DNA of 51,431 nt from the NCBI GenBank assembly GCA_009712185.1, contig WASQ01000012.1, positions 19,910 to 71,340 on the forward strand. The letters are read 5' to 3'. The first letter of the stretch is position 1; the number at the start of each line of letters is the position of its first letter. The notes under the pieces were generated by a model, which was given only the letters and a program-made list of their open reading frames with translations, was not told the DNA's origin and searched no databases. Shown one piece after another: positions 1 through 8,247 of this stretch. This DNA is from Telmatospirillum sp. (GTDB taxonomy: Bacteria; Pseudomonadota; Alphaproteobacteria; Rhodospirillales; Magnetospirillaceae). Both the position numbers and the translations under genes were made by a program.

Positions 1-50
1 GCGCCCGCCCCCCCCCCCCGCCGCCGCCGCGAAAGCGGCGGAATGACTGA
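1..50. repeat. C12 homopolymer plus fragment of dispersed hairpin repeat
   Basis: Positions 8-19 are twelve consecutive C, followed by CCG triplets and a hairpin core (CCGCCGC gaaa GCGGCGG). The hairpin core is shared with intergenic repeats near 2911 and 17249 (there in the opposite orientation) and with the MITE at 8774. The window starting inside a repeated element suggests an assembly edge rather than a biological boundary. This is an inference. Confidence 0.5.
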
Positions 51-149
51 TCTTCGCCGTCGCCTGAACACCGGTGCGACGGCCGGTGTCCCTGATTTTT
101 CCCAAATCTGTTCCGGGGGCGACCGTCGGGCAAAGGATGGTCGGACACC

Positions 150-1223
150 ATGACGCGAATTGCCGGGGCGCGTGTCATCCCTTATGACCTGGCCCTGGCA
201 CGGCCATGGCGGACCTCCGGCGGAGAGGCCGCAAGGCGTCGCGGGTGGCTGGTGGAGATGTGCGACACCGACGGTGTCCTCGGATACGGCGATTACGTCC
301 TGCCACCGCACCAGGATCGGCCGGCCGGAGAGGAGGAGATGCTTCTTTCGGCGGCGGCGCGCCTGCCGGGAAGGGAAGCCGGCGCGGCCGCTGCGGTCTT
401 CTCCGTGTCGGCGCCGCCGCTGTGGGCGCTGGAATGCGCCCTGTTCGATTTGCAGGCCCGCCGGAAGGGGGTGCCGCTGGGGCGGTGGCTGTCGTCAGAC
501 GCGGCTCCGTCGGTTTCCGTCAATGCGGTGGCCGCGCTTGACGACCGGGTGATCGCCTCCGGCTGGCCGGTCATCAAGGTCAAGGTCGGCCGCGCCGGTC
601 CCGAGGAGGAGGCCGCTCTTCTGCACCGCCTGCCGATCCCCGCGGGCTCCCTGCTGCGCCTGGACGCGAATTGCGCCTGGTCCTTCGATCAGGCCGCCCT
701 GTTTCTCGATCTGGTCGCGGACCTGCCCGTCGATTCGCTGGAGGAACCGCTCAGTGAGCCTACGCTGGCGTCACTGGCCCTCCTGCAGGAGAGGACGGCG
801 ATCGATATCGCCGTCGACGAGAGCCTGCCGGTCCTCGACGCGGAAGCGCTTCTGTCCGACAAACCGGTCCGGCGTCTGGTTCTGAAAGCCGGGACGGTCG
901 GAGGCCTCCGGGCGGGATCCCGGCTGGCGGCGCGGGCACGTGCCTCGGGGCTGGGCGTGGTGATCACCACCGCGCTTGACTCCGCGATCGGAGTCGCAGC
1001 GGCGGCACACTGGGCCGCCGCCGCCGGATCCCGCGATCTCGCCCATGGACTGGCCACCTCCGACTGGCTGGCGGAGGATGTCGCCCGGCCCCTGCCGGTC
1101 GCCGCGGGACGCGTTACGCTGGAGGGCTGTCTGGGGCTGGGGGTGACGCCTTTCGCCGGAAACAGCCGGGCGTCCGGCGAGAGACACCGGCCCGCCGGAT
1201 CTTCGGATTTCGACCGGCACTGA
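150..1223 (+). CDS. menC: o-succinylbenzoate synthase (menaquinone biosynthesis)
   Basis: This is a 357-residue enolase-superfamily protein that fits o-succinylbenzoate synthase, which dehydrates SHCHC to o-succinylbenzoate in the cytoplasm. The superfamily residues are visible in order: KVK with K143/K145, D172 in LDAN, E198 in LEEP, D223-E224 in VDES, and K246 in LKAGT. The spacing is typical of MenC, and an AAAGGATGG sequence lies upstream of the ATG. The last 20 or so residues are low-complexity and go beyond the fold. menE and menG lie about 8 kb downstream on the opposite strand, which supports MenC over other enolase-superfamily functions such as muconate cycloisomerase or dipeptide epimerase. 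The dispersed repeat and the D-amino-acid locus separate menC from its partners. Confidence 0.82.
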   Translation: MTRIAGARVIPYDLALARPWRTSGGEAARRRGWLVEMCDTDGVLGYGDYVLPPHQDRPAGEEEMLLSAAARLPGREAGAAAAVFSVSAPPLWALECALFDLQARRKGVPLGRWLSSDAAPSVSVNAVAALDDRVIASGWPVIKVKVGRAGPEEEAALLHRLPIPAGSLLRLDANCAWSFDQAALFLDLVADLPVDSLEEPLSEPTLASLALLQERTAIDIAVDESLPVLDAEALLSDKPVRRLVLKAGTVGGLRAGSRLAARARASGLGVVITTALDSAIGVAAAAHWAAAAGSRDLAHGLATSDWLAEDVARPLPVAAGRVTLEGCLGLGVTPFAGNSRASGERHRPAGSSDFDRH

Positions 1224-1398
1224 TTGCCTTTGATCGACGTCCTTGAGACGCCCTGATCCCGGCTGGCGGCCCCCGGAGCCGGTTGTTCACCGACGTCCGC
1301 GGTCAGGGGCGCGGAGGCCTCTGCCATTGTTGTTCGTGTCCCGGTGGCTGGCGGTTTCGCCGGAGTCCGTTGTCTCGGGCGCAAAGGCCGCGCGAGAC

Positions 1399-1460
1399 TT
1401 GACGGCATGCGGGCACCTCTCCATAGTGAAGTCCGTTATTTTAGATTTTAGTCCGCTATT
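1399..1460 (+). promoter_or_regulatory. ridA promoter with tandem operator half-sites (putative IclR-family operator)
   Basis: A sigma70-like promoter TTGACG (1399-1404), 17-bp spacer, CATAGT (1422-1427) is followed directly by two direct repeats, AGTCCGTTAT (from 1430) and AGTCCGCTAT (from 1450), exactly 20 bp apart. The same pair, in the opposite orientation and with the same 20-bp spacing, lies at 5991-6021. The placement just after the -10 box suggests repression. Assigning it to the adjacent IclR protein is an inference from genomic context. The rest of 1224-1557 holds no gene that I can support. Confidence 0.6.
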
Positions 1461-1557
1461 CCGGAATTCTGATGAGAGCGATCCGGACGGGCGGGGGCGG
1501 TGCCGGCCCGCCCGGGTGGGGCGCCGCTGTGTGACACAAAATGTGAAGGAGTATGGA

Positions 1558-1953
1558 ATGAGCATTATCCGCTATGGATCCGGCGAAAAGGGCGCGGGCG
1601 GTCAGCCTCTGCCGTTCGCACGCGCCGTCGAAGCGGACGGCTGGCTTTACGTGTCGGGCCAGGTCGCGATGGAGAATGGTCGGATCATCGACGGGGGAAT
1701 CATTCCGCAGACCCGCAAGACCATGGACAATCTGGTGGCGATTCTGACCGAGGCCGGCTATAGCTTGGCCGATGTCGTGCGCGTCGGAGTGTGGCTGGAC
1801 GATCCCCGCGATTTCTGGTCTTTCAACGGTGTTTTCGTCGAATATTTTGGCGATTGTCCGCCGGCCCGGGCCTGTGTCCAGTCGTCGATGATGGTGGACT
1901 GCAAGGTCGAGATCGAGTGCGTGGCCTATAAGGATAAGTCCAAGGAGGCCTGA
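1558..1953 (+). CDS. RidA family reactive imine/enamine deaminase
   Basis: The 131-residue protein matches the RidA/YjgF/UK114 family, which hydrolyses reactive enamines and imines such as 2-aminoacrylate released by PLP dehydratases. The family signature is visible: LYVSGQVAM near residue 30, an Arg in PPARACVQ near 106, and a final KVEIECVAY strand. Length is normal for a RidA monomer, which would act as a trimer. The start at 1558 is chosen because GAAGGAG precedes the ATG and because the upstream extension is not RidA-like. In this locus it would clear the imine made by the DSD1-like enzyme at 6111. It appears to be the first gene under the promoter at 1399 and is followed by the iclR-family gene. 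Confidence 0.88.
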   Translation: MSIIRYGSGEKGAGGQPLPFARAVEADGWLYVSGQVAMENGRIIDGGIIPQTRKTMDNLVAILTEAGYSLADVVRVGVWLDDPRDFWSFNGVFVEYFGDCPPARACVQSSMMVDCKVEIECVAYKDKSKEA

Positions 1954-1967
1954 CCGCGTCCGACCCG

Positions 1968-1993
1968 ACGAAGGCCGCTGTCGCGGCCTTCGT
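1968..1993 (+). terminator. Hairpin between ridA and the iclR-family gene
   Basis: An 11-bp perfect stem (ACGAAGGCCGC / GCGGCCTTCGT) with a 4-nt loop lies between ridA and the regulator gene. It has no T-tract, so it may only attenuate read-through or stabilise the upstream mRNA. Confidence 0.4.
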
Positions 1994-2065
1994 GGCGGCG
2001 GCCGGTGGACGGGACTTCTCCGCCATCGGCAAACCTGTGACGCAGAGGTGAAGGGACCTGGATCG

Positions 2066-2848
2066 ATGACGGTGGAGAGCGACGTCAGACGCAGAACGCG
2101 CGGACTGGATCGCGCCTTCGACATCATGGACTATCTCAAGGATCAGCGGCATCCCCTGCGTCCCAACGAGATCGCCGCCGGTATCGGGGCCCCGAAATCC
2201 ACCGTTTATGAGATCATCGACCTGCTGCTGGAGCGCAAGATCCTGGACCGGGCCGGTGGCGACGGCCGTGTTTTTCTGGGGCGCCGTCTTTATTATCTCG
2301 GGCTCGCCCATCTCAAGCATTTCAGCCTTGCCCGTGAGGCCGACGAATTCCTGTCGATCATTACGCAAAGGACGCGTGAGACGGCGCAGATGTGCGTGCT
2401 GGACGGCCGCAAATACACCGTCGCCATGATGAAGGAGGGAAAACGGCATTTCCGCATCAGTTCTGATGTCGGGGAGCTGACGCCTATTCCCTGGACCGCA
2501 TCGGGACGTCTGCTGACCGCCCATCTGTCCGACGCGGAGATCCGCGAGCTGATCCCGCCGGAGGATTTCACTCTGCCGGATGGCAGCCGTCTCGCGCCCG
2601 AAGCCTTCATCGCCGAAGCCCGACGGGCCGGTTCAGAGGGTTTTTTCTCCTGCAACAGCGTGTCGGACAATTTCACCCATTGTTTCGCCGCTCCGGTGAG
2701 GGACCATGCCGGGATTGCGATCGCGACGCTGTGCATCGTCGCCCCCCGCGACGACGCGCTCGCTCATTACGGAGATTATCGGCAGGTCCTTCTCGATTGC
2801 GCTTGCGCTCTCGAAAGCAAGCTGAAGGGCGAGCCGGCGCGCTCCTGA
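2066..2848 (+). CDS. IclR family transcriptional regulator
   Basis: This 260-residue protein has an N-terminal winged helix-turn-helix (about residues 14-75, with AFDIMDYL and APKSTVYEIIDLLLERKIL as recognition region) and a C-terminal IclR effector-binding domain (about 85-255, including IPWTASGRLLTAHL). The ATG at 2066 is preferred over the in-frame GTG at 2048 because AAGGGA lies about nine bases before it. Context makes it the likely regulator of the surrounding D-amino-acid genes, responding to an N-acyl-D-amino acid, D-amino acid or keto-acid product. The proposed operators are at 1430-1460 and 5991-6045. The effector is unknown. Confidence 0.88.
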   Translation: MTVESDVRRRTRGLDRAFDIMDYLKDQRHPLRPNEIAAGIGAPKSTVYEIIDLLLERKILDRAGGDGRVFLGRRLYYLGLAHLKHFSLAREADEFLSIITQRTRETAQMCVLDGRKYTVAMMKEGKRHFRISSDVGELTPIPWTASGRLLTAHLSDAEIRELIPPEDFTLPDGSRLAPEAFIAEARRAGSEGFFSCNSVSDNFTHCFAAPVRDHAGIAIATLCIVAPRDDALAHYGDYRQVLLDCACALESKLKGEPARS

Positions 2849-2910
2849 GCGCGAGCGGACGACCGGACTTCGTGAAAAATCAGCAGCACAGGCCGCCTCA
2901 TAGGATCTCC

Positions 2911-3016
2911 GTGCCTGCGTTCCGGCGAAGCCGATGTTCAGAAAATCCGCCGCTTTTGCGGCGGACTCCGGCAGGGACGCCGGAGGCGCCGGGGGACTTC
3001 TTTCACACGCTCACCC
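2911..3016. repeat. 106-bp dispersed intergenic repeat, copy A
   Basis: It aligns without gaps to 17249-17354, with 14 mismatches by hand count (about 87 percent identity). It contains two potential hairpins (CCGCCGC/GCGGCGG and CCGGC...GCCGG) and ends with a shared TTTCACACGCTC block. Its hairpin core also occurs inside the MITE at 8774 and at the window start. I see no coding potential. Confidence 0.8.
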
Positions 3017-3026
3017 GACCCTTGCG

Positions 3027-3063
3027 AAAACACCCTCCGGACCAGCGGTCCGGAGGGTGTTTT
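3027..3063. terminator. Bidirectional intrinsic terminator
   Basis: A perfect 14-bp stem (ACACCCTCCGGACC, loop AGC, GGTCCGGAGGGTGT) is flanked by AAAA on the left and TTTT on the right. It separates the convergent iclR-family (+) and permease (-) genes and can terminate both. Confidence 0.9.
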
Positions 3064-3096
3064 CCCGTGCCTCCCCGGGGTGGGGTCTCGGTGAGA

Positions 3097-4443
3097 TCAG
3101 CCGCCCCCCGTCGAGAGTGCCAGGGCAAGGAGCAGGGCCGCCACGGAAACGATGGTTTCCAGAATCGTCCAGGTCCGGAACGTCTGCGGGACGCTCATGT
3201 TGAAATATTCTTTGACGAGCCAGAAGCCGCCGTCGTTGACGTGGGACAGCACCAGGGATCCGGCGCCGGTGACCAGAACCAGGATTTCGGCGTTGACCGC
3301 GCCCCCGGCGCTGGCGGCGATCGGGGCGATGATCCCGGCCGCCGTGGTCATCGCAACCGTTGCTGAGCCGGTGGCGATCCGGACCAGGGCCGCCAGCATC
3401 CAGGCCAGCAGCAGGATGGGCATATGGGCGTCGAGAGCCAGCTTGATGATGGCGTTGGAGACGCCGCTGTCGATCAGGATCCGTCCGAAGCCGCCGCCCG
3501 CGCCCACCAGGAGGGTAATGGCGGCCGTGGGGGCGAGACATTCATTGGTGAAGGCGAGAATTCTCTCGCGGGTGATGCCGCAGCGGTATCCCAGCGTGTA
3601 GAACGAGATCAGGACACCCGACAGCAAAGCCATGTCGGTGGAGCCGATGAAGCGCAGCGCCGTGTTGGCGCCGGTTCCGGGCGCCGCGAACAGATCGGCC
3701 CAACTGCCCAGCAGCATCAGCACCACAGGGGACAGGATGGTGCTGAGGGTCAGCCCGAACCGGGGCAGCGTCCGGCCATGAGCGGATTCGACAAACTGGG
3801 ACGCCAGTGGGTTTTCCGCCGGCAGAATGACGGTCCGCGCGGCGAAACGCGCGAACACAGGGCCGGCGAGGGCGGCGGTCGGCAGGCCGACGACCAGGGC
3901 ATAGAAGATCGTCCGGCCGATGTCGGCATGATAGGCCGTTACCGCCAGCAGCGCCGCCGGATGGGGTGGGACCAGACCATGGACGACCGAAAGGCCGGCG
4001 ACCATCGGCAGTCCCACCAGCACCATCGACGTATTGGTACGCTTCGCCACATTGAAGGCGATGGGGATCAGCAGCACGAACCCCACCTCGAAGAAGACCG
4101 GCAGGCCGACCACAAATCCGATCACCATCATGGCCCAGGGGACGCGCCTGGGGCCGAAAAGATCGATCAGGGTATTGGCAATCTGCTCGGCGCCACCGGA
4201 TTCCGCCATCATCTTGCCCAGCATGGTGCCCAGCGCGACGACGATGGCGATATGGCCCAGAATGTTGCCCACCCCGGTTTCGAACGATTTGACCACGCTG
4301 GCCGCCGGCATCCCGGCGACAAGCCCCATGATGACCGACACCGTGAGGATGGAAATGAAGGGGTTCGCTTTCAGTTTTGCGATCAGGACGATCATGGCGG
4401 CCACCGAGCCGGCGGCCAGGGACAACATGGCAATGTCGGACAT
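3097..4443 (-). CDS. GntP family permease (gluconate/organic acid:H+ symporter type)
   Basis: A 448-residue integral membrane protein of the GntP family, with about a dozen hydrophobic segments. Typical stretches are GLPVFFEVGFVLLIPIAF near residue 110, the HGLVPPHPAAL motif near 150, and GGGFGRILIDSG near 310. Length matches the family. The start at 4443 gives the normal GntP N-terminus; a longer in-frame extension exists but is not needed. The gene follows the deacylase gene on the same strand after 76 bp, so the likely cargo is an N-acyl-D-amino acid or D-amino acid rather than gluconate. That substrate is inferred from context. Confidence 0.88.
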   Translation of the reverse strand: MSDIAMLSLAAGSVAAMIVLIAKLKANPFISILTVSVIMGLVAGMPAASVVKSFETGVGNILGHIAIVVALGTMLGKMMAESGGAEQIANTLIDLFGPRRVPWAMMVIGFVVGLPVFFEVGFVLLIPIAFNVAKRTNTSMVLVGLPMVAGLSVVHGLVPPHPAALLAVTAYHADIGRTIFYALVVGLPTAALAGPVFARFAARTVILPAENPLASQFVESAHGRTLPRFGLTLSTILSPVVLMLLGSWADLFAAPGTGANTALRFIGSTDMALLSGVLISFYTLGYRCGITRERILAFTNECLAPTAAITLLVGAGGGFGRILIDSGVSNAIIKLALDAHMPILLLAWMLAALVRIATGSATVAMTTAAGIIAPIAASAGGAVNAEILVLVTGAGSLVLSHVNDGGFWLVKEYFNMSVPQTFRTWTILETIVSVAALLLALALSTGGG

Positions 4444-4519
4444 GGACGTGTCTTTCCCGTTGAGGGGGGCGCGGCCCGACGGACCGCGCCCCCGCAATCG
4501 CATTTTTTGTTGAGGCGCC

Positions 4520-5962
4520 TTATGCCGAGGCGCGCGGGAGGAACCGTCCGGCCCTGCGACCGGTGGCTCCGTGACGACCGTAGGCGGCTTCGCCGTTGAT
4601 CCAGACGGCCTCGATTCCGGCTGCGGCGACCTCCGGGTCGAGGAAGGTCGCGCTGTCGCGGACCGTCCGGGGATCGAACAGCACCAGATCGGCCCAGTAC
4701 CCCTCGCGCAGGAGGCCTCGTCCCGCCAGCCCGAAGCGCGCCGCGGGCAGCGAGGGCATCTTGCGGACCGCTTCCGGCAGCGGAAAAAGGCCCCGGTCGC
4801 GGCGGTAATGGCCGAGGACCCTGGGGAAGGTCCCCCACAGACGCGGATGCGGCCGGGGATCGTTGGGCAGGCCGTCGGATCCGATCATCGTCGCGTCATG
4901 CTTCAGGATGCGGTCGACGTCCGCGTCGGTCATGCAGTGATAAATGGCGCCGCCCGGTTGCAGTCGCCCGGCCGCGTCGACTTCCGGGATCTGCCATTCG
5001 GCGGCGATATCCTTGAGGGCGCGTCCGGCCATCTCCGGGTGCGTCTGCGACCAGGTGATGGTGATATCGATGTCGCCGGTCACCTGCCGCAGATCGATGG
5101 TGCTGGAACTGGCGGTGTAAGGATAACAGTCGCAATACACCGATTGTCCTTGAGCGGCGGCGTCGAAGGCCGCCAGGACATCGCCGCTGCGCCCCCAGTT
5201 CGGCACGCCCGCACATTTCAGATGGGAAACCAGGACGGGAATGCGGCTGGCACGGCCGACATGAAAGGCCTCCTCCATCGCTTCCAGGATGGCGGCGGTC
5301 TCGCTGCGCAGGTGGGTCGCGTAGAGTCCCCCGGCCGCGGCCAGAGGCTCCGCCAGGGCGACCACCTCCTCCGTTGTCGCCGAGATCGCCGACAAATAGG
5401 CGAGCCCGGTGCTGAGGCCCAGGGCGCCATGATCCAGCGCCTCGGAGAGTTGAGCCCGCATGGCCGCAATCTCGTCCGGCGCGGCGGCGCGGTCCAGGCG
5501 GTCCATATGGTTGGCGCGGAGCGCGGTGTGGCCGACCAGGGCGGCCACGTTGATGGCCGGACAGGCCTTTTCCAGCGCCGCGACATAGTCGGAGAATCGG
5601 GGATAGCGGAAGGCCTCCGCGTCTCCCAGAAGATTCATCGGATCCGGGGGCTCCGCGCCCGTCAGGGTGACGGGCGCGGCGCTGATCCCGCAATTGCCGA
5701 CGATCACGGTCGTCACGCCTTGTGACAGCTTTGGCAGCATTCCGGGCGTCCGGATGGCAACGATGTCGTCATGGGTGTGGGCGTCGATGAATCCGGGGCA
5801 GAGGGTCCGCCCACCGCCGTCAAAAACGGCTTGCGCGGAACTGCCCGCCAGGTCGCCGATGCGGGCGATCCGCCCGCCGGCGATGGCAAGATCCGCGCGG
5901 ACCGGCGGAGCGCCGCTGCCGTCCAGCAGATAGACATTGGTGATCACGGTCTCAAACACCAT
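4520..5962 (-). CDS. N-acyl-D-amino-acid deacylase (D-aminoacylase)
   Basis: The 480-residue amidohydrolase-superfamily protein would hydrolyse N-acyl-D-amino acids to D-amino acids and a carboxylic acid. Family residues are visible: H62 and H64 in AHTH, C91 in GNCG, H217 in ATHL, H247 in SHLK and D363 in GSDG. This is the pattern of metal ligands and catalytic Asp in Alcaligenes-type D-aminoacylase. The ATG at 5962 is preceded by GAGGAGG at good spacing, so the longer frame to 5983 is not used. The gene is divergent from the PLP enzyme at 6111, and the intergenic region carries the shared operator array. Acyl and side-chain preference cannot be read from the sequence. Confidence 0.9.
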   Translation of the reverse strand: MVFETVITNVYLLDGSGAPPVRADLAIAGGRIARIGDLAGSSAQAVFDGGGRTLCPGFIDAHTHDDIVAIRTPGMLPKLSQGVTTVIVGNCGISAAPVTLTGAEPPDPMNLLGDAEAFRYPRFSDYVAALEKACPAINVAALVGHTALRANHMDRLDRAAAPDEIAAMRAQLSEALDHGALGLSTGLAYLSAISATTEEVVALAEPLAAAGGLYATHLRSETAAILEAMEEAFHVGRASRIPVLVSHLKCAGVPNWGRSGDVLAAFDAAAQGQSVYCDCYPYTASSSTIDLRQVTGDIDITITWSQTHPEMAGRALKDIAAEWQIPEVDAAGRLQPGGAIYHCMTDADVDRILKHDATMIGSDGLPNDPRPHPRLWGTFPRVLGHYRRDRGLFPLPEAVRKMPSLPAARFGLAGRGLLREGYWADLVLFDPRTVRDSATFLDPEVAAAGIEAVWINGEAAYGRHGATGRRAGRFLPRASA

Positions 5963-5990
5963 CTCCGCCTCCTCGTCCGCCAAAATCCAT

Positions 5991-6045
5991 TATAACGGAC
6001 TTATTTACAAAATAACGGACTTCGGGCATTATTCGATTCCGTTAT
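5991..6045. promoter_or_regulatory. Divergent control region with operator array matching the ridA promoter
   Basis: Two direct copies of ATAACGGACT begin at 5992 and 6012, 20 bp apart. They are the reverse complement of the AGTCCGTTAT pair at 1430-1460. A third, inverted half-site TCCGTTATT (6037-6045) forms a 9-bp inverted repeat with AATAACGGA (6011-6019). The array lies between the divergent deacylase and PLP-enzyme genes. Confidence 0.65.
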
Positions 6046-6110
6046 TCCCAAGTCAAGCCGCTCGGTCCGGCAACCGGCGGTCCCCTTTCGCCCTTGTCAA
6101 GGAAGGCATC

Positions 6111-7166
6111 ATGCCGTTCGACATTGAAACGCCCGCGGTGCTGGTGGATCTCGATATCGCGGAGGCGAACATCGATCGCTTCCAGTCCTACTGTTCCAGC
6201 CATGGCATCCGCTGCCGTCCCCACATCAAAACCCATAAGCTGCCGTTCCTGGCCCGCCGGCAGGTCGCCGCCGGCGCCGTCGGCATCACCTGCCAGAAAA
6301 TCTCAGAGGCCGAGGCGATGATCGCCGATGGGGGATTGGAGGACGTGCTGCTCACCTACAACGTGGTGGGGCAGGCGAAGCTCGCCCGTCTGGTCGGGTT
6401 GGCCCGCAAGGTGCGCCTGTCGGTCGTGGCCGACAGCGAAGCGGTCGTCCGGGGCCTGTCGGGCGCTTTCGCCGGGACGGGCGTGACCCTTGCCGTCCTG
6501 GTCGAATGCGACACCGGAGCCCATCGCTGCGGTGTCATGACGCCTGAGGCCGCGCGCGATCTGGCGATCGTCATTGATCGCTCGGCGGGACTGACCTTCG
6601 GCGGCCTGATGACCTATCCTCCGGTCGGTGCCGCCCGGGCCGTGGAGAACTTCATGGTCAGTGCCAGGGATCTCTGCGCCGCTGCCGGCATCACCGTGCC
6701 CGTGATCTCCAGCGGTGGCGCCCCAGACATGTGGACCGCCCATCTTTCGCCGGCGGTCAGCGAATATCGCTCCGGCACTTATGTGTACAACGACCGTTCC
6801 CTGGTGGCGCGCAAGGTCTGCGGCTGGGACGACTGCGCATTGACGGTCCTGGCGACGGTGGTGTCGACGCCGGAGCCCGCGCGCGCGGTGATCGACGCCG
6901 GCACCAAGATCCTGACGTCCGATCTGCTGGGACTGGCGGGATATGGTCATGTCCTCGGCCGGCCGGACTTGAGGATCGACCAGTTGTCCGAAGAACATGG
7001 ACGCATCACCGCGGATGGACCGACGGGACTGTCGGTTGGCGATCAGATCCGGATCGTGCCGAACCATGCCTGCGTGGTGTCCAACATGGTCGACAGCCTT
7101 CATACCCTGCGGGATGGACGTCCAGCCGGTGTGGTCGCCGTGGCGGGGCGGGGCCGGTTGGTATGA
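6111..7166 (+). CDS. DSD1/D-threonine-aldolase family PLP enzyme (D-serine dehydratase-like)
   Basis: The 351-residue protein has an alanine-racemase-like PLP barrel followed by the metal-activated D-serine dehydratase/D-threonine aldolase C-domain. The Schiff-base lysine is K40 in RPHIKTHK, and the metal ligands H319 and C321 are in the PNHAC motif. AAGGAAGG precedes the ATG at 6111. Such enzymes convert D-serine to pyruvate plus ammonia or cleave D-threonine-type substrates. The neighbouring RidA favours a beta-elimination reaction that releases an enamine. It is divergent from the deacylase and convergent with the TauE-like gene, with only 18 bp between the stops. The exact substrate is uncertain. 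Confidence 0.85.
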   Translation: MPFDIETPAVLVDLDIAEANIDRFQSYCSSHGIRCRPHIKTHKLPFLARRQVAAGAVGITCQKISEAEAMIADGGLEDVLLTYNVVGQAKLARLVGLARKVRLSVVADSEAVVRGLSGAFAGTGVTLAVLVECDTGAHRCGVMTPEAARDLAIVIDRSAGLTFGGLMTYPPVGAARAVENFMVSARDLCAAAGITVPVISSGGAPDMWTAHLSPAVSEYRSGTYVYNDRSLVARKVCGWDDCALTVLATVVSTPEPARAVIDAGTKILTSDLLGLAGYGHVLGRPDLRIDQLSEEHGRITADGPTGLSVGDQIRIVPNHACVVSNMVDSLHTLRDGRPAGVVAVAGRGRLV

Positions 7167-7184
7167 GGAACCGGCGGGACCGGA

Positions 7185-7919
7185 TTAAAAGACCTGTTTG
7201 AACAGAATGGTGATCCCCGAGGCCAGCAGGAGAAGATTGATGGCCGCGTGGAACAGGTGGCTGTCGATCTTGCGGGGGAGGCGCCATCCCAGGAACAGGG
7301 CGGCCCCGAAAAATGGCAGCGCCCACGCACATTCCAGAAGCAGGGCGCGGGGAATCATCTCACCCGCGCCCATGACCGCGACGCGCATCGTATTGGCGAT
7401 GAAAAAAACGCAGACCACGCTGGCCCGGAACTGATCGACCGACCGTGTATGGGACTTTAGGAATGTGACCAGCATGGGGCCGCCGGTCCCCATCACCCCC
7501 TGGACCAGTCCCCCCGCAAATCCGCACATCAACGCCTGGACAACGGCGGGCGTCGAGTGCCCGAGCGCCAGAAGAGAGGGGGGTTTGAAATGGTCGACCA
7601 GGACATAGAGGATGATGTAGGCGGCAAGACAGGCGCCAAGGAAACGCCGGTCGATGATGGAAAAGAGGATCAGCCCCGCGATCACGCCCAGCGCCAGGCC
7701 CGGGATGAGACGCCTGGTATTGGGCCAGTCGATATCGCGCCAGGATGCCAGGATCAGCAGCCCGCACAGGAAGGAGAACAGCATCACGACGGTGATCGCG
7801 TCCTTCGCATCCATGAACAGGCTCAACATCGGAATCGCGAGGATGCCGGCGCCGAAACCGAAGGCGGATTGCACGAAATAGGAAAAAAAGACGATGACGG
7901 CGATCGACAGGGTGGTCAT
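7185..7919 (-). CDS. TauE/SafE family sulfite/sulfonate-type exporter
   Basis: A 244-residue membrane protein with about eight hydrophobic segments and TauE/SafE repeats (FGFGAGILAIPML near residue 20; GFAGGLVQGVMGTGGPM near 135). The start at 7919 gives MTTLSIAVIVFF at the N-terminus. A longer frame starting at a TTG (8054) would place the palindromic site at 8029 inside the coding region, so it is less likely. Family members export sulfite, sulfoacetate or other small anions. Here an organic acid from D-amino-acid breakdown is possible but is only inferred from the location. Confidence 0.82.
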   Translation of the reverse strand: MTTLSIAVIVFFSYFVQSAFGFGAGILAIPMLSLFMDAKDAITVVMLFSFLCGLLILASWRDIDWPNTRRLIPGLALGVIAGLILFSIIDRRFLGACLAAYIILYVLVDHFKPPSLLALGHSTPAVVQALMCGFAGGLVQGVMGTGGPMLVTFLKSHTRSVDQFRASVVCVFFIANTMRVAVMGAGEMIPRALLLECAWALPFFGAALFLGWRLPRKIDSHLFHAAINLLLLASGITILFKQVF

Positions 7920-8028
7920 GCCTGGGGGTCCATAGCTGTCCGGGGCGCTCGGGTCGACCGATTGCTCCGCAATAGCGACGCCCTGCACCCTTGACGCCGG
8001 GACTTTCAGGGGGCCTTCCTGACATAAA

Positions 8029-8063
8029 ATTGTATAGAATACCAATAAGTTCAATGTGGTATT
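8029..8063. promoter_or_regulatory. Palindromic operator-like site upstream of the TauE/SafE gene
   Basis: ATTGTATAGAATACCAAT (8029-8046) is an imperfect palindrome. AATACCA (8039-8045) is also repeated inverted as TGGTATT (8057-8063). The shape resembles GntR-type sites. The binding protein is unknown, and the site differs from the IclR-type array of the rest of the locus. The remainder of 7920-8247 shows no gene. Confidence 0.4.
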
Positions 8064-8247
8064 TGCCGCCGGAGTCTAAGGGGCGTCGCGTCGCGACGGA
8101 CCCCGCCGGCGGAACCGGGGCCGATGCCGGGGCGTGTGTCCGTCCCTGCCTTCCGGCCGACGGACGGCTGTCCGGGGGCGCCGGTCCGCGGGAGTGTGCT
8201 AAAGCTCGTGCGCCGGATCCCCCTGGAAAACGGAAAGGAGTGCGCTG

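Noticed and set aside
1243-1557. An N-terminal extension of the RidA protein by about 105 residues
   Set aside because: The extension contains the promoter and operator sequences and is not RidA-like; a good ribosome binding site precedes the ATG at 1558.
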